This document shows, piece by piece, positions 1 to 9,044 of a stretch of DNA of 64,000 nt (positions within the stretch are counted from its first letter, which is position 1; each line of letters begins with the position of its first letter). The notes beneath the pieces were generated by a model. The model was given only the letters and a program-made list of their open reading frames with translations. It was not told where the DNA came from and did not search any database. Both the position numbers and the translations under genes were made by a program. The DNA comes from Pirellulaceae bacterium. GTDB lineage: Bacteria; Planctomycetota; Planctomycetia; Pirellulales; Pirellulaceae. The stretch lies in contig JAHBXS010000001.1 in NCBI GenBank assembly GCA_019636375.1, positions 992,001-1,056,000 of the forward strand. Reading direction: 5' to 3'.

Positions 1-582
1 TCGCAAATTCACAGGATCGAGAAGTACTGTGCCCTGTTGTGGGAGACGAATCAACACCTGAACTTAACTCGACATACGACTTATGAACTCTTCGTCAATC
101 GAGATCTGATCGACACTGTGCAACTTTCGAAGTTACTTCAGCCGAACGAAGTCGTTTTGGACATCGGCTCCGGAGGTGGAGTCCCTGCGATTCCATTGGC
201 AATCATCCGGCCCGACTTGCAAATAACCCTTTGCGAATCAGTGAAAAAGAAGGCAAGCGTTCTCGAAGAATTCTGCCGCCAGTTGGAGCTTGAATGCATC
301 GTCATCAACGCTCGCGTCGAGGACAGCCTAGAGGATGAGCGATATGACACGGTGACGGCGCGTGGGGTGGGATCGTTGAGTAAACAATTTAGATGGCTGG
401 AACCTCACTGGTTAAGCTTGCGGCGTTTGTTGGCAATCAAAGGGCCGAAGTGGCGAGAAGAACGCTTAGAGGCGGAGGGGCAGCGACTAATGAAACACTT
501 GGTGTTACGCATTGCCGATCGCTATCCTGTGCCGGGGGCAGGCTGGGAAAGTGTGATCTTGGAAATTAAACGAGCGGGTTGA
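1..582 (+). CDS. rsmG: 16S rRNA (guanine-N7) methyltransferase RsmG, 5' end missing
   Basis: SAM-dependent methyltransferase that makes m7G527 in the 530 loop of 16S rRNA. The SAM motif DIGSGGG lies at bases 160-180, followed by the family pattern of a hydrophobic strand, an acidic loop (LCES) and ARVED. The frame is open to base 1, and the residues before the first candidate start (TTG at 37) read IHRIEKYCALLWETN, which fits the RsmG N-terminal helix. The true start therefore lies upstream of the window. The C-terminus (WESVILEIKRAG) is complete. Basis: family motif seen in the sequence; exact modification site from family knowledge. Confidence 0.9.
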   Translation, partial: SQIHRIEKYCALLWETNQHLNLTRHTTYELFVNRDLIDTVQLSKLLQPNEVVLDIGSGGGVPAIPLAIIRPDLQITLCESVKKKASVLEEFCRQLELECIVINARVEDSLEDERYDTVTARGVGSLSKQFRWLEPHWLSLRRLLAIKGPKWREERLEAEGQRLMKHLVLRIADRYPVPGAGWESVILEIKRAG

Positions 583-626
583 ACGCGGGCAGAAATTCCC
601 TGAAATTAGCCGGACAAATCGACAGA

Positions 627-1682
627 TCACTCCCTAAACTGCAGCACACCATTCTCGTTGAAGTGTGGATAATTGGGGGAGTATTCAATGGATAGGCCGG
701 GCAACCTCGCCTTTCGGCGTTGTTCTTGAAACTCCGCATCAGCAACCGCACGTCGAACATCCTCAAGTGCGTCGCGAAAGCTCAAAGTTCCAGGTTTTAT
801 TTCAAGGCACTTAATGAGATGTACTCCGTAGATCGTGGACAACGGATCCGATACTTCACCAGGTTGTAGCTCGAAGGTGGCGACCGTGTAATTTTCGGGC
901 ATGGGACCCTTTCGCGAAATCCAACCCATTCGGCCTTGGGCCTTCGCCGACGGGGCAATTGAAAACTGCTCAGCAGCAGACTCAAATGTCAATTCGCCGA
1001 CGTCCAAGCGTCGCTTGAGTTCCTCGGCTCGCGCGAGCCCATTGTCATCCTTGTTGTCAATCAAAATTTGCGCGACCAATATTTCAGTGCCATCAAATTG
1101 ACGTTTTCTCGAATCAAAGATCGACTCCAATTTGTCTTCGGGATAAGTTTCGTAGAGGTGCTGGGGCCAAGCGGTTTGCCATTCCAAGTCGAATTGCCAA
1201 AAGGGCTCAGAAACGTTGACTTCTTGCAAAAACTGAGTCAATTCAAAACCAGCCGCGCGGCATTTTGAGCGCTCTGCCTCGACCAACATTCTGAGCTTCG
1301 ACGGACCGAGCCAAGTCTTCTCGCCGCGTAGTTGGGAGGCGACAAGATTTCGGTCGATGATCAGCTCGAGCATTTGAGCTCGAGCAACTGCTTTGGCTGT
1401 TTCGTCGAGTCCCTCCCAGCCCAAAGTTCTGGAGATTTGATAGTCAACGTCTCCTGGACAAATCACAAAACCGGGCCCCCGCGCGGCCCAGTCTTTTGCC
1501 TCGCTATTCTCTTGATTTGGAGCGGGCCGCTGCCGGGTAGGCGGTGTATTTGGTATTGCCTGGGCTAAGGCCGAGTCTGCCATTTCTATCGGGCCCAGCG
1601 GCAGAAAGTTGCTCCAGACGACGAAACACCAACTTAAGATGATTGGAAATTTACAGTTCATTGAATCTAAACCATTGATCAA
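627..1682 (-). CDS. Secreted parvulin-type peptidyl-prolyl isomerase
   Basis: Probable periplasmic folding catalyst of the PpiC/SurA class. The N-terminus has a hydrophobic signal segment (FPIILSWCFVVWSNF) and a likely cleavage region before residue 45. A SurA-N-like helical region follows, then a parvulin domain at about residues 200-300 with the hallmarks ILVAQILI, FESAAEQFS, GRMGWISRKGPMP, and GEVSDPLSTIYGVHLIK. The length of 351 aa fits a single-domain SurA-like chaperone. An internal ATG at 1661 is an alternative start that would put the signal closer to the N-terminus. It converges with rsmG, with only about 45 bp between the stops. Confidence 0.85.
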   Translation of the reverse strand: MINGLDSMNCKFPIILSWCFVVWSNFLPLGPIEMADSALAQAIPNTPPTRQRPAPNQENSEAKDWAARGPGFVICPGDVDYQISRTLGWEGLDETAKAVARAQMLELIIDRNLVASQLRGEKTWLGPSKLRMLVEAERSKCRAAGFELTQFLQEVNVSEPFWQFDLEWQTAWPQHLYETYPEDKLESIFDSRKRQFDGTEILVAQILIDNKDDNGLARAEELKRRLDVGELTFESAAEQFSIAPSAKAQGRMGWISRKGPMPENYTVATFELQPGEVSDPLSTIYGVHLIKCLEIKPGTLSFRDALEDVRRAVADAEFQEQRRKARLPGLSIEYSPNYPHFNENGVLQFRE

Positions 1683-1766
1683 AATAAGATGGCAAAATAC
1701 CGGCGATCATCACGAAATTCAAAAGCTCTCGGACTGGAAACGGACTTGCAGGGCCTTTTGGTTTAG

Positions 1767-1864
1767 AGCTTATTCCAAAAGGGGTCAGACCCTTTGGAGC
1801 CTAGGCCATAATTTACGTTTTTTGTTCATCGCCGGAGAGGGTCTGCCCCCTTTTGTGATAGGCT
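1767..1864 (+). repeat. REPIN-like element, copy 1
   Basis: About 98 bp with two outward-facing GGGTCAGACC-type arms (around 1781-1795 and 1838-1852) separated by a short AT-rich centre. It matches, over its full length, the reverse complement of the element at 3401-3499. The arms read GGGGTCAGACCCTTTGGAG on the left and CGGAGAGGGTCTGCCCCC on the right. Known context: such paired palindromes are often mobilised by IS200-like REP-associated transposases; no such transposase is in this window. Confidence 0.8.
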
Positions 1865-1884
1865 TTTAGTATTTTTTCAGGCCA

Positions 1885-3246
1885 CTACCTTAGCGGGATG
1901 TTTTCCAAACTAAAGCTAGATTCTAAACTCACGACTGTGGAAGGCGTTTCATAGACAAATGTTGCACCTTCGGGAACTTCTAAAAACAAATACCCCACGC
2001 CCAAGGCACCTCCGCTTTGCCGATACGTTTCCAATCCGATGGGATTAATCCGCGTTCCATCTCCATCCAAAAGATAGGCTGGATTGTCAATGGCCCATGA
2101 TTGATGAGACTCCAGCATGTCACTTCCTTCGAGAAAACTCAATTCAACTCGCAATTGGAACAGGTCGTCGTTCTTGCGAAGGCCCTGAAATTTCACTTGC
2201 GACGACGCACGTTCTTGCCATTCACCAGGGGCCATACGGTCTACCTCGCGAAACTCGAATCGCTCCCTGCGCCCTGGAACTCGCAATTTACAAACTCCCT
2301 CCAAACTTTTAATACGTTTCGCATCGAGCGAAAGGATGGGGAGGCGAATGCTGACTTCCGTGCTGGCGAATTCTGGGGGGATCGCAAAAGAAATCGAGCC
2401 ATCGCCAGGAATAGCAACGATTGTCCCTAAATCGTCGGTTAAAACCATCTCAGAATAGGGAATATCTATCTCGACTGGTTGCAACCGAGGCTCCCAACGC
2501 ACGGTCACCTCAATCGACGTAGAGCTTAATTCCGGGTTGCTAATGACAAGACTTGAATCGACCCGTTCGACTTCCATTGCGATAATGCCCCCGAACGACA
2601 TTATTGGCTGGAATCGATCTGCCGCTTGGTCGACATTCTGTAAACCGCTCACTCGTTTCGGAACCAAAACGATTTCTTGTCCATCACCGGAATACTTGTC
2701 AATTGTCAATTTGTTCTTTTTTAGGATCTCGCCAATTACTTTCCAAAACTCTTGCTCGGTCCAATCGCATTCAACATCAACGCTGCCGTCGCCAACTTGC
2801 ACGGCCGAAATGGCGTTGCCCGTTTGTTTTTTGATTTGTTCCAAAACTTGATCGAGGTCTTTTGTACCGGTCAGGGTCACCTTGGACGATTGGCCAATGG
2901 ATTTCGCAATTTCAATTTCCAATTCGCGCCGAATGGCTCGAAGTCGAGTTTGTAGATCGGTGGGCATCTCGCCGTTAATCGGGGGGAGCAAGTCGAGGAC
3001 TGCCGGGCCAAGAGCAATCAGTCTTGCTTGGGCAGCCTCGCGATCTGGAATCGATTCGCTGCTAAGTTTGATTTCCAGGTCGTTGACTTCCTCAGCAATC
3101 GCCATCGGGTCTTGTTGCTGAGCCGTATCGGGTTGCGCAAACGCGGCCTCTCCGAACACACAACTGGCGGCGAGTCCAAAAATTAAAACTCGCCAAATGA
3201 AGGGCTGGCCGTTCTGACCAAAGAAAGTTAATTTTTGACGCCGCAT
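1885..3246 (-). CDS. Secreted protein of unknown function
   Basis: 453 aa. The N-terminus carries a signal peptide (hydrophobic VLIFGLAASCVFGEAAFA, likely cleavage after AFA). Residues about 50-110 are helical and contain ARLIALGPAVLDLLP, which resembles a HEAT-like repeat at the start of many planctomycete secreted proteins. The rest is predicted to be mostly beta, with regularly spaced acidic and aromatic residues and no catalytic motif I recognise. It is flanked on both sides by the two inverted REPIN-like elements. Function unknown. Confidence 0.75.
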   Translation of the reverse strand: MRRQKLTFFGQNGQPFIWRVLIFGLAASCVFGEAAFAQPDTAQQQDPMAIAEEVNDLEIKLSSESIPDREAAQARLIALGPAVLDLLPPINGEMPTDLQTRLRAIRRELEIEIAKSIGQSSKVTLTGTKDLDQVLEQIKKQTGNAISAVQVGDGSVDVECDWTEQEFWKVIGEILKKNKLTIDKYSGDGQEIVLVPKRVSGLQNVDQAADRFQPIMSFGGIIAMEVERVDSSLVISNPELSSTSIEVTVRWEPRLQPVEIDIPYSEMVLTDDLGTIVAIPGDGSISFAIPPEFASTEVSIRLPILSLDAKRIKSLEGVCKLRVPGRRERFEFREVDRMAPGEWQERASSQVKFQGLRKNDDLFQLRVELSFLEGSDMLESHQSWAIDNPAYLLDGDGTRINPIGLETYRQSGGALGVGYLFLEVPEGATFVYETPSTVVSLESSFSLENIPLR

Positions 3247-3400
3247 TTTTTACTCCGGTTGAATCGATGATATCGATTGTTCACTTCCCAAATTTTACCA
3301 AATTGTTGTATAGGAAGTGGCAGAAGCCAGTAGATCGACCTGCGTATCCTAGGCTTGACGAGGTGGGTCAACTCAGAATCAACGCCGGAAATCCACTTAG

Positions 3401-3499
3401 AGCCTATCCCAAATAGGGTCAGACCCTCTCCGACTAGGCAGCAAAACAACGTTAAATTTCGCTTAGCCTCCAAAGGGTCTGACCTCTTTTGGGATAGGC
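3401..3499 (-). repeat. REPIN-like element, copy 2 (inverted relative to copy 1)
   Basis: 99 bp between the divergent genes at 1885-3246 and 3521-4612. Its reverse complement aligns end to end with the element at 1767-1864, including the outer GCCTAT(C)CC / GGGATAGGC ends and the inner CTTTGGAG and CGGAGAGGG blocks. It lies only about 20 bp upstream of the next start codon, so it probably also shapes the 5' leader of that gene. Confidence 0.8.
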
Positions 3500-3520
3500 A
3501 CTTAATACCAAGAACAAATC

Positions 3521-4612
3521 ATGCCGAACCATCAAATCTCATTGAAAGCCTTGGGACTTTTCGCCGGAATCTTCGGACTGCTGGGAGCGGGTATTTGCCA
3601 GGCCCAATCCCCTTCAAAGTCACAAGTACTCGAAGTAACCACCGAAAAACGAACTTATCAGGGCATCATCCTTAAAGACGACAGTCAGCAATTTGTAATG
3701 CTGCGGACCAATGGCCGAATCTCAACGATCCCCCGTTCGGCTATTAAAACCGAGAAAAAACTTCCTGGTTCCTTCCAGCCTGCGGACACGCGATCAATTA
3801 GGTCCGAACTGGAAAAGGAATTTGGTAAAAATTACGAAGTCTCAATGACTCGTAATTTTGTGGTTGTCCACCCGATCGGCGAGCGAAAAAAATGGGTGCC
3901 ACCGTTTGAAGACATGTACAATCAATTTTCCAGCGCAATGCGAGCACGCGGATTCGCGCTCGACAAGCCTCAATTCCCTATGGTTGTCGCTGTACTGAAC
4001 ACACGCGAGGAATTCGACCGTTTTCTGAAGCAACAAAATCAGGCAGACCCCACCATTCAAGGTTACTACTCGCTGCTCAGTAACCGCGTCATTACCTATC
4101 GCCCTCAAGACGAAGCTTCTGCCGATTTTTATCGCATGACCACTCTCATTCACGAGGCGACTCACCAAATTGCATACAATACCGGCGTTCATTCGCGAAC
4201 GGCAACGACTCCCCGCTGGGTAGCCGAAGGGCTCGCAACCGTATTCGAGGCCCCTGGATACAACAATGGCCGCGAACATCGAGGAGCAGATGCGAAGGTC
4301 AACAAGCCGCAGTTAGCAATTTTCCGTGAGTACCTCAGCCAAGGAAAAATTCGCGGGAAATTAGAGTCACTAATTCTCAGCGACGAGTGGTTCCAGGAGG
4401 AGCCGTTTGTGGCTTACTCTTACGCTTGGGCATTGTCGTATTACCTTGCGGAGAACAAACCAACCCAATACTCGGCCTATCTTAAAATGCTGGGACAACG
4501 CCCAGACTTCGAGCCATATCCCGAAGTCGAGCGGCGTCGAGACTTCGAAAAATTTTTCGGAAAAAACTTTAACGACTTGGAACTGCGAATGCTCAAGGCA
4601 GTCGTCGAATAA
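3521..4612 (+). CDS. DUF1570 family zincin-like secreted protein
   Basis: 363 aa. The signal peptide is at residues 1-28 (LGLFAGIFGLLGAGICQAQ). Residues about 35-80 form a small beta domain of the SHD1/SLA1 type (TYQGIILKDDSQQFVMLR). The DUF1570 region contains the zinc-protease signature HEATH at about residues 212-216 and a downstream WVAEGLATVFE, the usual gluzincin layout in which the second Glu would be the third zinc ligand. The substrate is unknown. Planctomycetes carry many paralogues of this family. No clear Shine-Dalgarno sequence precedes the ATG. Its stop faces the stop of panD 13 bp away. Confidence 0.8.
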   Translation: MPNHQISLKALGLFAGIFGLLGAGICQAQSPSKSQVLEVTTEKRTYQGIILKDDSQQFVMLRTNGRISTIPRSAIKTEKKLPGSFQPADTRSIRSELEKEFGKNYEVSMTRNFVVVHPIGERKKWVPPFEDMYNQFSSAMRARGFALDKPQFPMVVAVLNTREEFDRFLKQQNQADPTIQGYYSLLSNRVITYRPQDEASADFYRMTTLIHEATHQIAYNTGVHSRTATTPRWVAEGLATVFEAPGYNNGREHRGADAKVNKPQLAIFREYLSQGKIRGKLESLILSDEWFQEEPFVAYSYAWALSYYLAENKPTQYSAYLKMLGQRPDFEPYPEVERRRDFEKFFGKNFNDLELRMLKAVVE

Positions 4613-4625
4613 TCTCGAGAACGCT

Positions 4626-5018
4626 TTAATGGACCGAACTGCTGCTCGCGAACACAGGGCGACTGGAAACCGCCGTGACGCGGTTACCTTCATCAACGAA
4701 AACGACGGTCGCTCGATGCTGCTCGATCTCATGCTCGGCAAGCGTCGCGTAACAACAAATAATGACCATGTCGCCAGGTTGAGCCAAACGTGCTGCCGCA
4801 CCGTTTAAACAAATTTGCCCAGTCCCTCGCTCGCCCGTTATGACGTACGTCTCAAGGCGATGTCCATTGTTGATATTGTAAATTTCGACCTTTTCAAAGG
4901 CGAGCAATTCAGCCGCCTCCATTAAGACGGGGTCGATCGCGATGCTTCCTTCGTAATGCAGGTCTGCTTCGGTTAGTCTGGCACGATGGATTTTGGACCG
5001 CAAAAAATTTCGCTGCAT
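4626..5018 (-). CDS. panD: Aspartate 1-decarboxylase
   Basis: Makes beta-alanine from L-aspartate for pantothenate and CoA synthesis. The proenzyme self-cleaves between Gly24 and Ser25, visible here as HYEGS at residues 21-25, to create the pyruvoyl cofactor. Other family features are present: KIHRARLTEADL at the N-terminus, Tyr58 in ETYVITG, GQICLNGAAARL and the PGDMVIICCY strand. At 130 aa it has the usual length, with a short extra C-terminal tail (SRPVFASSSSVH). No other pan gene is adjacent. Confidence 0.95.
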   Translation of the reverse strand: MQRNFLRSKIHRARLTEADLHYEGSIAIDPVLMEAAELLAFEKVEIYNINNGHRLETYVITGERGTGQICLNGAAARLAQPGDMVIICCYATLAEHEIEQHRATVVFVDEGNRVTAVSSRPVFASSSSVH

Positions 5019-5296
5019 GAATCTTCGTCAAAAAATTGGACTTGTTCTTACGGATAGCTTCGCGTGGGAAACCGACAACGATTTCCGCAAATTAAACGAG
5101 CGAAGTTCGATTAAAATCTACGTGCATTGTTTTCCAGGGGGCGTCAAAACGCAACCTCAAACCACTCAAAAGGCCGATTTTTCGCAGGTGGACAGTTTAA
5201 ATATCGCTCAAAAAAGTTGTCGAGGCATTCCGCCTGAACTTATGGCAAGGGTTTTATCGACTGAATGTCAGCGGTATTAATCCCGATGATCAGACC

Positions 5297-5944
5297 TTAA
5301 TCTTCTTCGTAGAGTTCCGGGAAGACTTCATGCGAAAGGTTTTGGCGTTTGAGCAGGGCGCGAGTACGCGAAATAAAATCGAACTTGAAGTTTGCGACTT
5401 GTTGTTCGCTGGTTCCCAAAATTGCGGCAACACGTTTGTTGGCGAGTTGCTTGACTATTAAAAGCTCGATGCATTTGAGCTTCGTCCAATCCCCGCGCTC
5501 TTGCCATTTGCTGACTTGATCTTGCAAGGCGTCAATGATTGCCTGTTGTTCAAGGTTGCGGCGTTCACCGCTGCGGGCGATACTGCTGGCAACTCGAGCG
5601 TTTCCTGCCAATTGCCATTGGCCGCTCGTGCTATCGGTCGAAGAGAGAGGAATGGTTGGCCGCCGACCTTCTCGCCGCAGGTGATCTGTGAGTTTGTATG
5701 CACAAATCGAAAACAGGTAACTTTCTAGCGATCTCTTTCCATCATAGTTTGGCAGGCTGTTGACAAACCCCATAAAAGTTTCTTGCACGATATCTTCGGC
5801 AGCCGAGCGATTGGCAAGGCGGCTATTGACATACGCCAATAATCGTCCCTCGAACTGCCCAACGAGATCTGACCAAGCGTCAACGTCGCCGTTGCGAATT
5901 CGCTCGACGAGTGGGTCTTCAAAAGTTGATTCTGTTTCCGTCAT
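5297..5944 (-). CDS. ECF-type RNA polymerase sigma factor
   Basis: 215 aa with region 2 (WSDLVGQFEGRLLAYVNSRL ... AEDIVQETFMGFVNSL, then SYLFSICAYKLTDHLRREGR) and a region 4-like helical C-terminus (VAAILGTSEQQVANFKFDFISR). An insert of about 40 residues rich in Ser, Thr and Arg lies between regions 2 and 4. It is the second gene of a pair: the FHA protein gene ends 20 bp upstream on the same strand. No anti-sigma factor is seen nearby, so control through the FHA partner and Ser/Thr phosphorylation is an inference worth testing. Confidence 0.88.
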   Translation of the reverse strand: MTETESTFEDPLVERIRNGDVDAWSDLVGQFEGRLLAYVNSRLANRSAAEDIVQETFMGFVNSLPNYDGKRSLESYLFSICAYKLTDHLRREGRRPTIPLSSTDSTSGQWQLAGNARVASSIARSGERRNLEQQAIIDALQDQVSKWQERGDWTKLKCIELLIVKQLANKRVAAILGTSEQQVANFKFDFISRTRALLKRQNLSHEVFPELYEED

Positions 5945-5964
5945 TCGGCGTTCGCGATGCCTGT

Positions 5965-6810
5965 CTATCTAATTTTCTTGAGGAATGAATCGAGCGACGC
6001 ATTGTCGACCTCGGGAGCCTTGGCTTCTTCCGGTGCAATTCGCTGGAAGACAGATGGGTCAATAAAAGATGCTGGGGTGTTTGACTCCTCACCAGCAGGA
6101 ACCACGCCAACAAAGCTGATTTGGGGGCTGTCGGCTTGAGGAAGTAAATCCAATCCACTGACCGAAATAGAGCGTTCTGATTCGGATAAATTCGCAAGCC
6201 CTACAAAATCGATCTCATCGTTATCGGCCTTGGCGACGGCTACTGGTTTAGTAACCCCATAAGGTCTAGGTTGCGAGCGGACTTTTGCGTTGGGCGTGTC
6301 GAGCTTCGAACGGGCGGATACCAAAGGTTCGGCCTCCGAACGGGAAAGTACCTCTGCCGCCGAATTTTCCATTTGACTCACATGAAGCGGAGCAGGTGAC
6401 GTTTTTTGGTCAGGCGGTCGCGCACTTTGTTCGTCAACTCGAACCGTTTGAGACAAAGTACTTCCGCTGTTGGAATCCGATGTCAAGGAACCACCCGCTG
6501 GAATTGCTTCGGAACTGGCCTCCTCGTAGACAGCTCGGAACGTGACATTGCCGAGTGTCAGCAATTCTCCTGGATGAAGCGGTTGTTCGCCTTGAATGCG
6601 ATAATTATTGATGTAGGTTCCGTTCATCGAGTTGAGGTCACGAACAATGAGAATGCCTTCACGCTCGAATATTTCACAATGTTTGCGACTGACGAGAGCA
6701 TGGGGAACGATCAAGCTCGATCCTTTTCCGCGGCCAATGACGGTAGGTAGTTTGAGGTTGACCTCTTGGGTTTTGGCATCTCCACCGACGACAACAAGCT
6801 TGGCTTTCAT
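5965..6810 (-). CDS. FHA-domain protein
   Basis: 281 aa. The N-terminal FHA domain (about residues 5-95) has the phosphothreonine-binding signatures VIGRGKGSSLIVPHALVSRKH and DLNSMNGTYINN. The C-terminal two thirds are low in hydrophobic residues and rich in Ser, Pro, Glu and Ala, probably disordered, and end with a short basic helix. The start is supported by AAGGAG 9 bp upstream. It lies 20 bp upstream of the ECF sigma factor gene, so the two are likely co-transcribed and functionally linked. Kinases that could phosphorylate its ligands are encoded at 14.5 and 62.6 kb. Confidence 0.88.
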   Translation of the reverse strand: MKAKLVVVGGDAKTQEVNLKLPTVIGRGKGSSLIVPHALVSRKHCEIFEREGILIVRDLNSMNGTYINNYRIQGEQPLHPGELLTLGNVTFRAVYEEASSEAIPAGGSLTSDSNSGSTLSQTVRVDEQSARPPDQKTSPAPLHVSQMENSAAEVLSRSEAEPLVSARSKLDTPNAKVRSQPRPYGVTKPVAVAKADNDEIDFVGLANLSESERSISVSGLDLLPQADSPQISFVGVVPAGEESNTPASFIDPSVFQRIAPEEAKAPEVDNASLDSFLKKIR

Positions 6811-6977
6811 CGTGCGAGTCTCCTTAAATCATGTGAGGCGTTTGGACTTTAGGCCATTTTGCCGCGTTGCGTCTGGAGCGAATTTATTGGCTCCAAAACT
6901 TTGAACTTAGTCTATCCGATAAAGTTATGAAATCAACAAACCGATAGCAAAAAAAGGAATCTTTCCGCGTTCCTGAC

Positions 6978-7005
6978 TTGTCAAACGGAGGTCGATCCGT
7001 ATAAT
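6978..7005 (+). promoter_or_regulatory. Promoter of tRNA-Gly
   Basis: TTGTCA at 6978-6983, a 16-bp spacer and a perfect TATAAT at 7000-7005, 41 bp before the tRNA. This is one of the best sigma-70-like matches in the window. Confidence 0.7.
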
Positions 7006-7045
7006 CGGGGAAAATTGCCCGATCTGGGTAAAAAATGCGGTATTT

Positions 7046-7118
7046 GCGGGTGTAGCTCAGTTGGTAGAGCATCACGTTGCCAACGTGATTGTCGACGGTT
7101 CGAGTCCGTTCACCCGCT
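7046..7118 (+). tRNA. tRNA-Gly (GCC)
   Basis: 73 nt fold into a full cloverleaf. The acceptor stem pairs GCGGGTG (7046-7052) with CACCCGC (7111-7117). The D arm is GCTCAGTTGGTAGAGC. The anticodon stem TCACG/CGTGA encloses loop TTGCCAA with anticodon GCC at 7079-7081. The T loop contains TTCGAGT. The CCA end is not encoded. It is a single-gene unit with its own promoter and terminator. Confidence 0.97.
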
Positions 7119-7125
7119 CTAGTCG

Positions 7126-7180
7126 AAAAAAGGCCCTTGCTGATCCAGCGGTTTGCGTTGGAATCAGTGGGCCTTTTTGC
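7126..7180 (+). terminator. Rho-independent terminator after tRNA-Gly
   Basis: AAAAAGGCCC (ending near 7135) pairs with GGGCCTTTTT (7168-7178). The inner stem is extended by CTGAT/ATCAG, and the hairpin ends in a T tract. The A-rich left arm also makes it usable from the opposite strand. Confidence 0.85.
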
Positions 7181-7417
7181 TTTTCTTAAGGCGGTTTCTT
7201 TTGGTCGGCGGATACTCAGCCGACTGGCTGGGATGAATTATCACCCTTGTCAGGTCTCCCTCCATTTTTTGAAACGACCTCTGAGCTTCTCACAGGGGTT
7301 CTAGCCAAACGGGCGTTGTTTTTAGTACACTTGGTTCTTTGGCAAGACGCGTTTTCCCAAGCACAGGAGTAATCCTCCACGTGCCGCGTCTCGATTTTGA
7401 CATCTGAGGAAAAGGTT

Positions 7418-8893
7418 GTGAGTAGCGATACCCAAGTGGACGAATCTGTTGAATTGCAAAAGTTGAACTTGTCGGTCGAGATTAAAAACGTCAGTGCTTG
7501 CCAACGGCATGTTCGCGTTTCGGTTTCGCGTGAAGACATTGACCGTTATTTCCAGAAACAGTTTGACGAAATTGTCCCTAAGGCGGAAATTCCGGGTTTC
7601 CGCGCGGGAAAAGCTCCCCGCAAGTTGATCGAGAGCAAATTTCGCAAACAAATTGAGTCTCAAGTCAAGGGCTCGTTGTTGATGGACAGCCTCGCTCAAG
7701 TCAACACCGAACGACATTTTTCTGCGATTAGCGAACCGGATTTGAACTACGAAAAAGTCAATATTCCGGAATCGGGTCCGATGACTTATGAGTTTGATAT
7801 CGAGGTTCGCCCAGAATTCGATTTACCACAATGGGAAGGTCTGACGATCAATCGCCCAGAAAGAGAATTTTCAGACGCAGATATTCAGGCATACTGCGCA
7901 TTGTTGGGCAATGACCGAGGAGATGTTGTTCCCGTCGAAGGCCCCATCATGTTGAATGATGAGGTGGCCTTCCGAATCGTTGCATCCCTTGATGGTTCAG
8001 TCGTCGCTACTCATGAAGACATCCTGATTTCCGTGCGGCCTAATTTGGTGTTCGCTGATGGAGTGATTTCGGGCTTTGACACCTTGGCCGTTGGGAAGAC
8101 TGCGGGAGCCAAATTCACGACGCAGTATTTGGTGAAAGCGAACGCTGGCAAGGAAGAATTCCGCGGAAAAACACTGGAATTGGAGTTTGAGGTACTTGAT
8201 GTTCGACGAGTCGAGCCTTTGTCAATCGAGGAATTGTCCAACGAATTCGACATTGCTGACGTGGATGAATTCAAAGAATCAGTGCTCAAGTCGCTCAAGC
8301 GTCAATTGGCCTACGAGCAGCGGCAAGTGGTACGCGGGCAAATCAGTGCCTTGTTGACTGAATCCGCAAATTGGGCATTGCCTCCCGATTTGCTCAAACG
8401 CCAATTCCGGCGTGAGTTGAGCCGATATGTCATGGAACTGCAATCTTCCGGATTCTCGGACGATGAAATTCGGCACCGCGAGAATTTGGCCCGCCATGAT
8501 TTGATGGCAAGAACTGAAGTTCTACTTAAAGAACACTTTATTCTCGAACGGATCGCCGAGGAGAAACAAATCGAAGACGACCCGTTGGACTATGATCTAG
8601 CAATCGCTCAAATCGCCGCTTCGACGAATGAATCGCCGCGACGGGTGCGAGCTCGCTACGAAAAGAACGGTCAAATCGACGCCTTGCGAAATATGATCAT
8701 CGAGGGCAAAGTCATTGACATGATTATCGCAGCGGCGAACATCAAAGCGACCCCCTACGAGTTGCCCTCGTCGTCTACCACCGAAGCCATTGAGTTGGCG
8801 ATTTCTGGTGACGACGAAGCTGACATTCCGGAAGCCAAGTTTGACGTTCAACCGGACGCTCCGATTCCTGGAGTGACCAACAAGAAAGATTGA
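7418..8893 (+). CDS. tig: Trigger factor, ribosome-bound chaperone and PPIase
   Basis: Binds near the ribosome exit tunnel and helps nascent chains fold. The ribosome-binding domain carries the signature GFRAGKAPRKLIESKF (the GFRxGKxP loop that contacts the ribosome). An FKBP-type middle region follows (VEGPIMLNDEVAFRI ... ELEFEVLDVRRVEPL), then a long helical C-terminal arm. I place the start at GTG 7418 because GAGGAAAAG lies about 8 bp upstream; TTG 7397 is in the same frame. At about 490 aa it is somewhat longer than the usual 430-450, mainly through an acidic tail. It precedes two clpP genes, the classical tig-clpP order. Confidence 0.93.
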   Translation: MSSDTQVDESVELQKLNLSVEIKNVSACQRHVRVSVSREDIDRYFQKQFDEIVPKAEIPGFRAGKAPRKLIESKFRKQIESQVKGSLLMDSLAQVNTERHFSAISEPDLNYEKVNIPESGPMTYEFDIEVRPEFDLPQWEGLTINRPEREFSDADIQAYCALLGNDRGDVVPVEGPIMLNDEVAFRIVASLDGSVVATHEDILISVRPNLVFADGVISGFDTLAVGKTAGAKFTTQYLVKANAGKEEFRGKTLELEFEVLDVRRVEPLSIEELSNEFDIADVDEFKESVLKSLKRQLAYEQRQVVRGQISALLTESANWALPPDLLKRQFRRELSRYVMELQSSGFSDDEIRHRENLARHDLMARTEVLLKEHFILERIAEEKQIEDDPLDYDLAIAQIAASTNESPRRVRARYEKNGQIDALRNMIIEGKVIDMIIAAANIKATPYELPSSSTTEAIELAISGDDEADIPEAKFDVQPDAPIPGVTNKKD

Positions 8894-9044
8894 ACGGAAA
8901 GGGCATGTTAGGGCTTTCCTTTTGGCGGCATACTGCGAATGATGTGGTTTCCGCCAATGTGGACGTCTGACTTAACGCGCTTCGCTGGCCGGATTTAATT
9001 GAGTTACACCGACCGTTGTTTACAAACTACAAAGGGAACCCGTC

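Noticed and set aside
4993-5280. Plus-strand open frame of about 95 codons upstream of the sigma factor
   Set aside because: It begins within panD on the opposite strand, has no ribosome-binding site and no family resemblance.
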